Source: Nitrospiraceae bacterium UBA2600
GTDB lineage: Bacteria > Nitrospirota > Thermodesulfovibrionia > Thermodesulfovibrionales > Thermodesulfovibrionaceae
Length of the DNA stretch: 64,000 nt
Direction: 5' to 3'
Assembly: GCA_002339325.1 (NCBI GenBank)
Contig: DDKK01000036.1
Span: forward strand, 32,080 to 96,079
In this document: positions 1-7,764 of the stretch, piece after piece
Numbering within the stretch: position 1 is the first letter of the stretch
How the letters are laid out: every line of letters starts with the position of its first letter
Notes under the pieces: model-generated
What the model saw: only the letters and a program-made list of their open reading frames with translations
What the model was told of the DNA's origin: nothing
Database searches by the model: none
Made by a program: the position numbers and the translations under genes

Positions 1-120
1 AAGTGCATATAGGGCAACAAAAAATGTAAAAAGCAGCGTAAGAAAGTCAGCATACGAGATTAGCCATCTGTCTATGTTTTCCTGCTCTTCCTGTTCCTGT
101 TCATTTTCATCGTATTTCAT
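1..120 (-). CDS. motB: Flagellar motor stator protein MotB (N-terminal part, runs off the window)
   Basis: Translating the left edge on the minus strand gives about 40 residues: an acidic, Gln/Glu-rich cytoplasmic start, then WLISYADFLTLLFTFFVALY, the MotB/PomB transmembrane entry with the proton-binding Asp in YAD. MotB pairs with MotA to make the ion-conducting stator and anchors it to peptidoglycan through a C-terminal OmpA domain, which lies outside the window. The ATG overlaps the motA stop as ATGA, so the pair is translationally coupled. The ion used cannot be told from this stretch. Confidence 0.88.
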   Translation of the reverse strand, partial: MKYDENEQEQEEQENIDRWLISYADFLTLLFTFFVALYAL

Positions 121-875
121 AACTGCTTTTCCCTTATGCTTTCAAGGATATCTCTTAAATAGGCTGGATTTACTCCCTTTTCTATTCCTTCTATGCCTTT
201 AAGAACTAAAAGATTTTTTCTAATTTCCCTTTTTGCTTTCTGAATTATTCTTTTAGCTAATGGGATAAAAATAAGATTTGCAGAACCAACACCATAGATG
301 GTTGCAACAAATGCAATTGCAATGCCAGTGCCTATTTTAGAAGGTTCTGTAATATTCTGTAGGACATGAATAAGTCCTAATACAGCACCGATAATTCCAA
401 TTGTAGGAGCATAACCACCTGCTGATTCAAAAACTTTTGATGCAGTTTTTACTTCATCTTCAAAATTTTTTATTTTCTTTAAAACTACATCTCTTATTAC
501 CGATGCCTCATAACCATCCACAACCATTCGCATATTTTCCCGTAGGAATCGGTTTTCAATACTGGACAGCTCTTTCTCAACAGCAAGAAGCCCTTTTTTT
601 CTTGCAATCACAAGCAAGCCAATAATTTCCTCTATTAGCAATCTCTCTTCGTTTTTTATTTTTCTATCTAATAAAGCAATTTTTAAACCTTTAAGGCCTA
701 ATTTTAAGTCGTAAGCGGGAAAACTTACTAAAACAGCTCCAGCGGTGCCACCAAAAACTATAAAAGCAGCACCTAACTGAATAAGATGTCCCGTCGAACC
801 ACCTTCAACTATATTTCCTGTTACTATCGCTCCTAAACCTATGAATAGGCCAAATAAAAGGAATTTATCTATCAT
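117..875 (-). CDS. motA: Flagellar motor stator protein MotA
   Basis: 252 aa with the MotA/PomA layout: two N-terminal membrane helices, a charged cytoplasmic segment (about 60-145) and two C-terminal helices. The segment GGYAPTIGIIGAVLGLI and the later IFIPLAKR hold the two prolines that are conserved in stator proteins and link ion flow to rotor contact. Five MotA subunits surround two MotB in the inner membrane. It precedes motB with a 4-bp overlap. It could serve flagellar rotation only; nothing here suggests a TolQ/ExbB role. Confidence 0.93.
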   Translation of the reverse strand: MIDKFLLFGLFIGLGAIVTGNIVEGGSTGHLIQLGAAFIVFGGTAGAVLVSFPAYDLKLGLKGLKIALLDRKIKNEERLLIEEIIGLLVIARKKGLLAVEKELSSIENRFLRENMRMVVDGYEASVIRDVVLKKIKNFEDEVKTASKVFESAGGYAPTIGIIGAVLGLIHVLQNITEPSKIGTGIAIAFVATIYGVGSANLIFIPLAKRIIQKAKREIRKNLLVLKGIEGIEKGVNPAYLRDILESIREKQL

Positions 876-932
876 AATTCTTAAATTTCAAAATTTAATT
901 ATTTTAACATTTTCTGAATAAATATGACCCAA

Positions 933-2171
933 TTACAGTAATCTTACTCCCTGTTCAGCCAGCTTTGACCTTACCGTTGTCTTAAGATTTAGATAGCAAA
1001 AATTTGACTCCTCTATAAATCTATCGACCAGATAGGCAATACCCGATGAGGTGGCATCAAGATAGGGGGTGTCAATCTGTTCGAGGTCTCCGGTGAATAC
1101 TATTTTTGTTCCTTCACCAGCCCTTGTTACAATAGTCTTTACATCTAAGGGTCTAAGATTTTGTGCTTCATCTATGATAATAAAGCTGTCAGGCAGGCTC
1201 CTTCCCCTTATAAATGTAAGCGCTTCAATCTGGACAATGTCATCCAGACTGATTTTGTCCCGTTTCTTTCTTTTCAAGTCAGCGATGGATTTTTCAAAGG
1301 CCAATGAGATAATGTCCAAGTTGTCATATATAGGTTGCATCCAAGGTGAAAGTTTTTCCTTAACATCACCAGGAAGATAACCTATATCAGTTCCGTGAAT
1401 GGGAATAACGGGTCTCATTACAATAACCCTTTCATAAACTCCTCTTATTACCTGATATATACCTGCTGTAAGTGCAAGAAGGGTCTTTCCTGTTCCTGCA
1501 AAGCCATTCAGAACTACAAGGTCTATGTCATTGTCAAGGAGAGCATCTAAAGCACATAACTGGTCAGCAGTTCTGGGAAGGATATTAAAAATTGTTTTTG
1601 ATTTTACCCTAAACTTTTCCTGTTTTTTGATTTTATACAGTTCATTTTCATGCCATATATAGTAAACTGAATTGATATTATGGTTTGAATTGGATTTAAT
1701 TTCACCATATTTCTGAAATGAATGAGATTTATCTGTTTGATAATCTTGAGCAATAAATCCTTCAAGAGTAATTCTGATTCTGAAAGAAATATCTTTAGTT
1801 ACAAATATAACAGGTGCAGGGAATTCTCTGTTAAAGGTGTTTGAGATATTTCTGAAATATCTTAGAATAAGCTCATCATTTGGAGTATTCTCATCACTAT
1901 ACCATTTGCCTGTAACAACAAACTGTCCATGATTTGGTAATCTTATCTCATAGCCATAAATTCTCTTTACCGCTGTATTGGCATTTATTAGTTCATTTAG
2001 ATATCTTATGACTTTTCTTGCGGCATAGGCTTTGCCATTGGGATTTTTTTTCAATGAATCTAACTCTTCAATTACAGGATAGGGAATAACAACTGTATTG
2101 TCTTCAAAATTAAAAATACTGTCAGGGTCATGAATCAGTACATTCGTATCTAAGACATAAGTTTTTTTCAC
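933..2171 (-). CDS. PhoH2-type protein: PIN domain fused to PhoH ATPase
   Basis: 412 aa. An N-terminal PIN nuclease domain (about 1-140) opens with VLDTNVLIHDP, supplying the first acidic metal ligand. A PhoH P-loop ATPase follows, with Walker A GFAGTGKT at 223-230 and Walker B FIIIDEAQ near 330-337. PhoH2 proteins are described as ATP-dependent RNA unwinding and cleaving enzymes; the substrate here is unknown. Translation starts at GTG behind a strong AAGGAGG, and that GTG overlaps the stop of a small membrane peptide (2168-2335), so the two are coupled. No antitoxin-like gene is seen beyond that peptide. Confidence 0.9.
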   Translation of the reverse strand: MKKTYVLDTNVLIHDPDSIFNFEDNTVVIPYPVIEELDSLKKNPNGKAYAARKVIRYLNELINANTAVKRIYGYEIRLPNHGQFVVTGKWYSDENTPNDELILRYFRNISNTFNREFPAPVIFVTKDISFRIRITLEGFIAQDYQTDKSHSFQKYGEIKSNSNHNINSVYYIWHENELYKIKKQEKFRVKSKTIFNILPRTADQLCALDALLDNDIDLVVLNGFAGTGKTLLALTAGIYQVIRGVYERVIVMRPVIPIHGTDIGYLPGDVKEKLSPWMQPIYDNLDIISLAFEKSIADLKRKKRDKISLDDIVQIEALTFIRGRSLPDSFIIIDEAQNLRPLDVKTIVTRAGEGTKIVFTGDLEQIDTPYLDATSSGIAYLVDRFIEESNFCYLNLKTTVRSKLAEQGVRLL

Positions 2172-2335
2172 TTTTCTGCCTCCTTATTTTCAAAAAGCAG
2201 ACTCTGTCTATTCTGAAGAATTTCTTTCGCTACTGCGAATTTAGATTCAATTCTTTTTAATGCCCATAGATGACAACAGTTTGCAATAAACCACAAGAGT
2301 AAGCCAAACATTGAAGATAATGCCCAAAAATCCAT
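2168..2335 (-). CDS. Small membrane peptide (55 aa) coupled to phoH2
   Basis: A 55-aa frame with a clear AAGGAG 6-7 nt before its ATG. It starts MDFWALSSMFGLLLWFIANC, one hydrophobic helix (about 3-26), followed by a basic, helical cytoplasmic tail (KRIESKFAVAKEILQNRQ). Its TGA overlaps the GTG of the PIN-PhoH gene as GTGA, so ribosomes finishing here can start the next gene. The product family is not recognised. Position and coupling suggest a partner or membrane tether for the PhoH2 protein, which is inference. Confidence 0.72.
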   Translation of the reverse strand: MDFWALSSMFGLLLWFIANCCHLWALKRIESKFAVAKEILQNRQSLLFENKEAEK

Positions 2336-2482
2336 GATTTTCTCCTTTTAATTTTTATTTGACTTCTATTTTAAAGATTTAATGTTACGGAAATGTTAAA
2401 GATTTCTTTGTGATTAATGAGTGGAGGAATAAGAAATTTTTTAAGCTGTGAAAGTTCCGTTTATATAAAATTTCTCTTGAGG

Positions 2483-2488
2483 TATAAT
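2483..2488 (+). promoter_or_regulatory. -10 box of ogt, seven bases before the ATG
   Basis: A perfect TATAAT ends 7 nt before the ogt ATG (2496). The -35 region is poor (TTTATA at 17-bp spacing) and no Shine-Dalgarno lies between. Transcription should begin at or beside the start codon, giving a leaderless mRNA. Confidence 0.5.
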
Positions 2489-2495
2489 TCTAAGT

Positions 2496-2981
2496 ATGAG
2501 AATATTTATAAAAACTCCTATTGGAGAGCTTGATATTTGTTTCGATAGAGAGCTTAGATTAACCAAGATATCTAAAAAAACAGAATTTGAGCCTTCAGAA
2601 CATATAGAAAATCTACCAAGAGAAATATTAAGATTTATCTCATCTCTAAATGATTATTTCTTAGGCAACCTAATAGAAATAGATTTTCCATTTGAATTGT
2701 ATAATCTTTCAAATTTTGACAGAGTTGTCCTTGATTTAATAAAAACTATTCCATACGGAAAAACAGTGTCTTATAAATGGATTGCCGAAAAACTAAAAAC
2801 TTCACCAAGAGCTATAGGTCAAGCCCTAAAGAGAAATCCTATTCCCATTGTAATTCCATGTCACAGAATTATAAAAACTGATGGTCAAATAGGCGGATAT
2901 TCTCTTGGAATAGAGGCTAAAAAATGGCTAATTGAACATGAAAAGACTACCTTATATAAGCTTCTGTCACATAGAATCTGA
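2496..2981 (+). CDS. ogt: Methylated-DNA--protein-cysteine S-methyltransferase
   Basis: 161 aa, the usual length of Ogt/MGMT. The suicide acceptor is Cys122 in PIPIVIPCHRII, the family signature. The preceding helix-turn-helix (GKTVSYKWIAEKLKTSPRAI, about 88-107) enters the DNA minor groove and carries the Arg finger. It moves O6-alkyl groups from guanine to itself, repairing DNA in the cytoplasm. There is no Ada-type regulatory domain. Its last 35 bases overlap, tail to tail, the glucan phosphorylase gene. A TATAAT lies just before the ATG and no ribosome binding site is visible. Confidence 0.93.
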   Translation: MRIFIKTPIGELDICFDRELRLTKISKKTEFEPSEHIENLPREILRFISSLNDYFLGNLIEIDFPFELYNLSNFDRVVLDLIKTIPYGKTVSYKWIAEKLKTSPRAIGQALKRNPIPIVIPCHRIIKTDGQIGGYSLGIEAKKWLIEHEKTTLYKLLSHRI

Positions 2982-4641
2982 CCATTCTGTGAGTGTTGAA
3001 GTAGTATGCGTTTAGAGCTATGGCATTTTTCATTATTTTCAACCATATATCTCTTTTTTCATAAAAAATGGGAAGTATCTCATTTGAGAGTTTAAAATAT
3101 AAATCTTCTGCGTCTCTTTTGGGGTCTGAAGTCTCCTCCATTGTTCCAATTGCCCATCCTGTATAGCCTTCTATCCAACCTTCAATCCACCATCCGTCAA
3201 GAACACTAAAATTTGGCACTCCGTTATGTGTTGCTTTCATTCCCGATGTTCCCGATGCTTCATAGGGTTTAAGAGGATTGTTAAGCCAGATATCAACTCC
3301 AGAAACAAGTTTCATTGCCATTGCCATATCGTAATTTGGAAGATAGACAATTTTAACCCTGTCCTTTAATCTCTCTTTGATTTCAAAAATTCTCTGGATT
3401 AACTGTTTACCGCCCTCATCTCTTGGATGAGCCTTTCCAGCATAAATAATTTGAACCCGTCCCTCGCCAATAATAGCCAATCGCTCTGGGTCAGACATCA
3501 ATAAGTCTGCCCTTTTATAAGGAGTAGCTCTTCTTGCAAAACCTATGGTAAATGTTTCGTAGTTTAGGTTTGCCCCAGTAATTCTGTTTACATAATCAAT
3601 CAAAGAACGCTTTGCTTGCATATGAGCTTCCCATACTTCTTCAGAGGGAATTCTCCACGCCCTTACAAAAATCTCCGGTTCATTTGCCCAACCGGGAAGA
3701 TACTTATTGTAAAGAGCTTTAAAAGGCTCTGATACCCATGTATAGGGATGAACTCCATTTGTGATAGCATGAATTTCATATCCAGGAAACATTCTCTCTG
3801 ATACTTCTTCATGCTTTTTAGAAACTCCGTTTATATATTCACTCAGGTTAAAGCCAAGCAGAGTCATGTTAAGCATTCCATCGCCGGCAAGCTTTTTTAG
3901 TAACCACATCGGTACAGGTTCACCCATTATTCTTTGCACGAGTTCATAAGGAAATCTGTCATGTCCGGCTTCTACAGGCGTATGGGTTGTGAAAACGCAT
4001 AGATTTCTTACTCTCTCAACATTCCACACAAGTTCTTCAGACCATACTTCCTCTAAAGGTCTTTTGAATTTGTTAAGAAGTTCAAGGGTTAGAAAACTTG
4101 AATGTCCCTCATTCATGTGATACTTCCGTATATCAAAGCCAAGCTCTTCAAGCATTCTCACTCCACCTATACCGAGCACTATTTCTTGCTTAAGCCTGTA
4201 AGTTAAGTCACCGCCATACAAAAAATGAGTAAGTTTTCTGCTCTCTTCGTCATTTTCCGGAATGTCGGTATCGAGAAATATTACAGGAACCTTACCTCCA
4301 GTAGTGCTTTCGATTATGTAATACCAGGCTGTCACATAGACAGGTTTGTCCTCTATAATGACAGATACTTTCTGGTCAATTCTTTTCAGATATCTTTCTA
4401 TATCCCAGGGGTCAGGATACTCTATCTGTCTTCCGAAGGGGTCAAGCTCCTGTTTAAAATAGCCCATTCTATGAATTAAAGTTATTCCAACGACAGGGAT
4501 TCTCAAATCAGCAGCAGATTTCAATGTATCTCCTGCTAAAATACCTAAACCACCACTATAAGTATGCATCTCTGGTTTAATTCCAATTTCCATTGAGAAA
4601 TAGGCAATGCTTGTATTCTTAGCAAAATACTCTATTTCCAT
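2947..4641 (-). CDS. glgP: Alpha-glucan (glycogen/maltodextrin) phosphorylase, short form
   Basis: 564 aa GT35 phosphorylase that releases glucose-1-phosphate from alpha-1,4-glucans. The PLP lysine is K469 in EASGTSGMKATHNG. YFSMEIGIKPEMHTYSGGLG at the N terminus and FARRATPYKRADL are also typical. It is shorter than the 700-850 aa of classical enzymes because most of the N-terminal regulatory region is absent, which is normal for the short bacterial/archaeal TIGR02094-like group. Its start overlaps the end of mqnD by 10 bp. No other glycogen gene is adjacent, so the in vivo glucan is not known. Confidence 0.9.
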   Translation of the reverse strand: MEIEYFAKNTSIAYFSMEIGIKPEMHTYSGGLGILAGDTLKSAADLRIPVVGITLIHRMGYFKQELDPFGRQIEYPDPWDIERYLKRIDQKVSVIIEDKPVYVTAWYYIIESTTGGKVPVIFLDTDIPENDEESRKLTHFLYGGDLTYRLKQEIVLGIGGVRMLEELGFDIRKYHMNEGHSSFLTLELLNKFKRPLEEVWSEELVWNVERVRNLCVFTTHTPVEAGHDRFPYELVQRIMGEPVPMWLLKKLAGDGMLNMTLLGFNLSEYINGVSKKHEEVSERMFPGYEIHAITNGVHPYTWVSEPFKALYNKYLPGWANEPEIFVRAWRIPSEEVWEAHMQAKRSLIDYVNRITGANLNYETFTIGFARRATPYKRADLLMSDPERLAIIGEGRVQIIYAGKAHPRDEGGKQLIQRIFEIKERLKDRVKIVYLPNYDMAMAMKLVSGVDIWLNNPLKPYEASGTSGMKATHNGVPNFSVLDGWWIEGWIEGYTGWAIGTMEETSDPKRDAEDLYFKLSNEILPIFYEKRDIWLKIMKNAIALNAYYFNTHRMVRFYVTEAYIR

Positions 4642-5438
4642 AGGCCCTCCTCATTAATTTTATCCATTAATCTACTTATTGACTTCATTCCCTTTTCACC
4701 TAAATCTAATGAGTAGTCATTGACGTAAGTTTTTATATGAGAGATTATTACATCATCGTCAAGTTCTTGAGCATATTTCTTTATGAAAGGCAAAACTTCG
4801 TCAAGATGATTTCTTGAGTATAAAATACTTTCTGTAATTAAATGCTCCATGAGTATTTTCTCAGGAAAACTCTTTTTAGCAACTATGCACCCAAGTGGTA
4901 TGAGTGAGTTTGTCTGTTTTTTCCAGAATTCTCCTAAGTCTGCTATTAGTTTTAATCCGAAGTTCTGATAAATAAATCTGCCTTCATGAATTAAAACTCC
5001 CATTTGAACTTCATTTTTTATCAATTTATCTATGATTTCGTTAAAGGGAACAAATAGAAGTGTATACTTTTTGTCAAAAAAATGTTTTTTCCAGTAAAAC
5101 CACATAATTGCCGTTGCTGTCGTAAATCTACCGGGTAGAGCTATCTTTATTTGAGCTGATTTTTCAATTTCTGTTAAATCCTTAGCCACCAATACCGGAC
5201 CTTCCTCGGAAAAGGCTCCTCCGCTTCTGAGTATTTCGTAATTGTCCCTAAGATAATAATACACATGCGTTGAAACTTTAGATAAATCTAATTCTCCATT
5301 CAGACAGAGCTTATTCAAAGTCTCCACATCCTCTATTACGAAGTTTAATTGTAATCCTGCCATGTCAATCTTTTTTCTTATCATGGCATAAAAAATAAAA
5401 ATGTCGTTTGGACACGGTGAAATTCCGAAATTTAGCAT
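4632..5438 (-). CDS. mqnD: 1,4-dihydroxy-6-naphthoate synthase (futalosine menaquinone pathway)
   Basis: 268 aa. The opening GISPCPNDIFIFYAM is the signature of MqnD, which converts cyclic dehypoxanthinyl futalosine to 1,4-dihydroxy-6-naphthoate. The fold is that of periplasmic binding proteins, but no signal peptide is present, so it is cytosolic. It shows that menaquinone is made by the futalosine route, which fits the menaquinol-linked respiratory genes further right. It heads a two-gene unit with glgP. No Shine-Dalgarno precedes the ATG; a TTTACA/TAAAAT promoter places the start of transcription at about the ATG. Confidence 0.9.
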   Translation of the reverse strand: MLNFGISPCPNDIFIFYAMIRKKIDMAGLQLNFVIEDVETLNKLCLNGELDLSKVSTHVYYYLRDNYEILRSGGAFSEEGPVLVAKDLTEIEKSAQIKIALPGRFTTATAIMWFYWKKHFFDKKYTLLFVPFNEIIDKLIKNEVQMGVLIHEGRFIYQNFGLKLIADLGEFWKKQTNSLIPLGCIVAKKSFPEKILMEHLITESILYSRNHLDEVLPFIKKYAQELDDDVIISHIKTYVNDYSLDLGEKGMKSISRLMDKINEEGLWK

Positions 5439-5444
5439 GCAATA

Positions 5445-5474
5445 ATTTTACAGATATTGAAACATTTATGTAAA
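5445..5474 (-). promoter_or_regulatory. Promoter of mqnD (leaderless type)
   Basis: On the minus strand TTTACA (5474-5469) and TAAAAT (5450-5445) are 18 bp apart. The -10 ends 6 nt before the mqnD ATG at 5438, with no ribosome binding site between. It overlaps the divergent rpsT promoter. Confidence 0.55.
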
Positions 5475-5486
5475 CTATGGTATTTT
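5457..5486 (+). promoter_or_regulatory. Promoter of rpsT
   Basis: TTGAAA at 5457-5462 and TATTTT at 5481-5486 are separated by 18 bp. The ribosome binding site of rpsT lies about 25 bp further. This is a sigma-70-type promoter sharing DNA with the mqnD promoter on the other strand. Confidence 0.5.
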
Positions 5487-5520
5487 TAAAATTAATAATC
5501 TCAATACAAGGAGGATACGT

Positions 5521-5811
5521 TTGGCAACGGCAAGATCAACAGTTAAGAAAAGAAGTAAATCTGTTCTGAAAAGAATTAGACAAAATGAAAAGAGAAGATT
5601 GAGAAATCAATCCTGGCAAAGTAGAATTAAAACTTCCCTCAAGAAGGTTGAAGAAGCAATTGAAAAGAAAGAAAAGGAACAAACCCAAGAGCTTTTGAAT
5701 GAAGCCGTCAAAATAATAAGTAAAGCAGCATCAAAAGGTGTAATTCACAAAAATACGGCATCAAGGAAAATTTCAAGATTAATGAAAAAGGTAAATCTAA
5801 AAAAAGAGTAA
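5521..5811 (+). CDS. rpsT: 30S ribosomal protein S20
   Basis: 96 aa, very basic, all-helical S20: ATARSTVKKRSKSVLKRIRQ, then NQSWQSRIKTSLKKVEEAI and the conserved KGVIHKNTASRKISRLMKKV. It binds 16S rRNA early in 30S assembly. The start codon is TTG, fixed by an excellent AAGGAGG 7-8 nt upstream and by the S20 N terminus. It is a single gene with its own promoter, followed by the DksA-like gene 52 bp later. Confidence 0.96.
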   Translation: MATARSTVKKRSKSVLKRIRQNEKRRLRNQSWQSRIKTSLKKVEEAIEKKEKEQTQELLNEAVKIISKAASKGVIHKNTASRKISRLMKKVNLKKE

Positions 5812-5863
5812 GCAACAGTTTTCAATAAAAATTCAATTTTTAATAAAATCTCGTGGATATAAA

Positions 5864-6235
5864 ATGAATGAAGAGACAAGAAGAAAAAGAATAGAAGAAA
5901 TAAGAAAAAGCCTTTTAAAGCAAAAGGAACAGATTTTAATTGATGCGGGAGTAATGATTTCAAATCTTCCATCCGAGTCAAGTCTATCTGAGATAGGAGA
6001 CATTGCCTCTCAAGAGATAGACAGAAGCTTTCTTCTGAGATTAAGAGACAGAGAGAGAAAGCTTCTAAAAAAAATTGAAAAAGCACTTGAAAAAATTGAA
6101 AATGGTACTTATGGAATTTGTGAAGCCTGCGGAGCAGAGATTCCCGTTGAAAGACTTGAGGCAAGACCTGTTACAGACTTATGCATAGAATGTAAAACAG
6201 AACAGGAAGAAGCCGAAAAATTAAAGGAAACCTAA
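5864..6235 (+). CDS. dksA: DksA/TraR-type zinc-finger protein
   Basis: 123 aa. A long helical N-terminal half (coiled-coil-forming, Lys/Glu-rich, about 1-85) leads to a four-Cys zinc finger, CEACGAEIPVERLEARP followed by CIEC. This is the DksA/TraR C4 finger. DksA proteins enter the RNA polymerase secondary channel and work with ppGpp on rRNA and amino-acid promoters. The acidic coiled-coil tip (DxxDxA) is not clearly matched (GDIASQEID), so a shorter YocK/TraR-like role is possible. The last 4 bp overlap the convergent nagA-like gene. Confidence 0.82.
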   Translation: MNEETRRKRIEEIRKSLLKQKEQILIDAGVMISNLPSESSLSEIGDIASQEIDRSFLLRLRDRERKLLKKIEKALEKIENGTYGICEACGAEIPVERLEARPVTDLCIECKTEQEEAEKLKET

Positions 6236-7050
6236 GTTTTAAGAAAATTTAAAGGATTTTCATAAACTGCTTTATTGATAATTTCGATTGAAAAACCTAT
6301 TTTTATAAGCCTTTCTTTTATCTCAAATAAGCTCAAATTACCTCCTCTTAATCTTTCTTCGTTACCACTTTCCTTTACCATATCTGATACTAAAATAATT
6401 CTCTCTGGATTTTTTATTTTAAAAATCCATTTAAGAACATCATCACTTAAATGTCTGCCATCACCAATTACTTCAATAAACACCTCTTCGTTAATTAGAC
6501 CAAAGCCTGCAAGTCCTGGCTCTCTGTGATGTATTCCTCTCATGGCATTGAAAATATGGGTTATTAGCTTAGCACCTGCACGAAAACCCTCCTCAGCTTC
6601 CTTGAAAGTAGCATCAGAGTGTCCCATGCCAATCCTTATTCCTTTCTCTACGGCTCTTTCGATTAATTCTAATGCTCCGGGTAATTCTGGAGCAACTGTC
6701 ATTACCTTTATGATGTCCTCAAACCCATCAACAATTCTTTTAAAATCTTCATTATTTGGCATCAAAAGATACCTTTTATCTAATGCTCCGGAATGTTTTG
6801 GGTTTAAAAATGGACCTTCAAGATATGCTCCAAGTATATTAGCTCTTAATTTATTTTCTAAAATAGCCTTTTTAATAAAACTCAGTTTTTCCCTCATCTT
6901 GTATACACTTTCAGGATAAAGAGTGATTAAAAAACTATCAACACCCTTTTTACCGTACTCTTCAGATAGAAAAAGAAGTTGTTCCAAGGATTTTACTTCG
7001 TTTATATCAATATGTTCGGTGCCATGAAAGTGGATATCAATAACAGACAT
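6232..7050 (-). CDS. nagA: N-acetylglucosamine-6-phosphate deacetylase-like amidohydrolase (short form)
   Basis: 272 aa, against about 380 for NagA. The metal-site parts of the TIM barrel are present: HFH at 7-9, YLEGPFLNPKHSGAL with the metal Glu, GMGHSDAT, ITHIFNAM and the catalytic Asp of LVSDMV. The flanking beta-sandwich that wraps the barrel in full-length NagA is missing, so the protein starts directly at the first barrel strand. It probably removes acetyl from GlcNAc-6-P in amino sugar recycling. An in-frame stop 6 nt upstream fixes the ATG. No Shine-Dalgarno is seen, and a -10-like TATGAT ends 5 nt before the ATG. Confidence 0.82.
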   Translation of the reverse strand: MSVIDIHFHGTEHIDINEVKSLEQLLFLSEEYGKKGVDSFLITLYPESVYKMREKLSFIKKAILENKLRANILGAYLEGPFLNPKHSGALDKRYLLMPNNEDFKRIVDGFEDIIKVMTVAPELPGALELIERAVEKGIRIGMGHSDATFKEAEEGFRAGAKLITHIFNAMRGIHHREPGLAGFGLINEEVFIEVIGDGRHLSDDVLKWIFKIKNPERIILVSDMVKESGNEERLRGGNLSLFEIKERLIKIGFSIEIINKAVYENPLNFLKT

Positions 7051-7054
7051 GTTT

Positions 7055-7061
7055 TATCATA
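7055..7061. promoter_or_regulatory. Shared near-palindromic -10 region between nagA and the DUF1460 gene
   Basis: The two ATGs (7050 minus, 7066 plus) are only 15 bp apart. Between them lies TATCATAGCATATGATA-like dyad sequence. TATCAT (7055-7060) reads toward the right gene and TATGAT (7061-7056) toward the left gene, each 5 nt before its ATG. Each gene has an in-frame stop about 6 nt upstream of its ATG and no Shine-Dalgarno. The -35 regions are weak. Confidence 0.4.
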
Positions 7062-7065
7062 GCAT

Positions 7066-7764
7066 ATGATATTAAAAGAAGGTAAAATTAACATAGAAAA
7101 ACTAATTAATAACGTAAGTAATATAAAAAATTCAGAAAAAATTTTAAAAATTTCTGAATCTTTTTTAGATATTCCTTATGTAAGTAATACCCTAATTGGA
7201 AGTGCTGAAATTGATGAAATCCTAACAATAAATTTTGAGGGACTTGATTGCATGACTTTAATTGAGTATGTAGAGGCTCTTAGACTTTCTACTGATTTTG
7301 AATCTTTTATCAAAAACATTAAATTAGTTCGATACAAAAATGGCATAGTAGGCTTTAAGACCAGAAGACATTTTTTTTCAGACTGGGGAAGTCTAAAAAC
7401 AGTAAAAAATGTTACCTATGAAATAGGAAAATCTCTCTGCCACACGGAATACAAAAAACTCAACCGCATTGACGCAAAAAGAAGATGGATAGAAGGATTA
7501 CCTGTTAAATTAAGAAAAATAATATACATTCCCGTTAAACACCTCTCTGAAGCTCTGAGAAATCTTAACTCTATTTATTACTGCGGTTTTTTTTCATTAA
7601 AAGAAGGCCTTGATGTGGAACACGTAGGTATTTTATTTAAAAAAAATAATATTCCCACTCTAAGACATGCATCCCTTATAAAAAGTAAAGTAGTTGATGA
7701 GATTTTATTGGAATATGCTTCGAATAAAAATGGTATCATACTTTATAAGCCTATATTCAAATAA
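7066..7764 (+). CDS. DUF1460 / N-acetylmuramoyl-L-alanine amidase-like protein
   Basis: 232 aa of the DUF1460 family, an NlpC/P60-like cysteine peptidase fold that includes cell-wall amidases. The nucleophile is the Cys of GLDCMTLIEYVEAL (about residue 65). A His follows in DVEHVGILF near residue 188, and RRHFFSDWG is a further family block. No signal peptide is evident, so either it acts on recycled muropeptides in the cytoplasm or the true start differs. That would fit the divergent amino-sugar deacetylase. It abuts the CDF transporter with no gap (TAA then ATG). Confidence 0.75.
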   Translation: MILKEGKINIEKLINNVSNIKNSEKILKISESFLDIPYVSNTLIGSAEIDEILTINFEGLDCMTLIEYVEALRLSTDFESFIKNIKLVRYKNGIVGFKTRRHFFSDWGSLKTVKNVTYEIGKSLCHTEYKKLNRIDAKRRWIEGLPVKLRKIIYIPVKHLSEALRNLNSIYYCGFFSLKEGLDVEHVGILFKKNNIPTLRHASLIKSKVVDEILLEYASNKNGIILYKPIFK

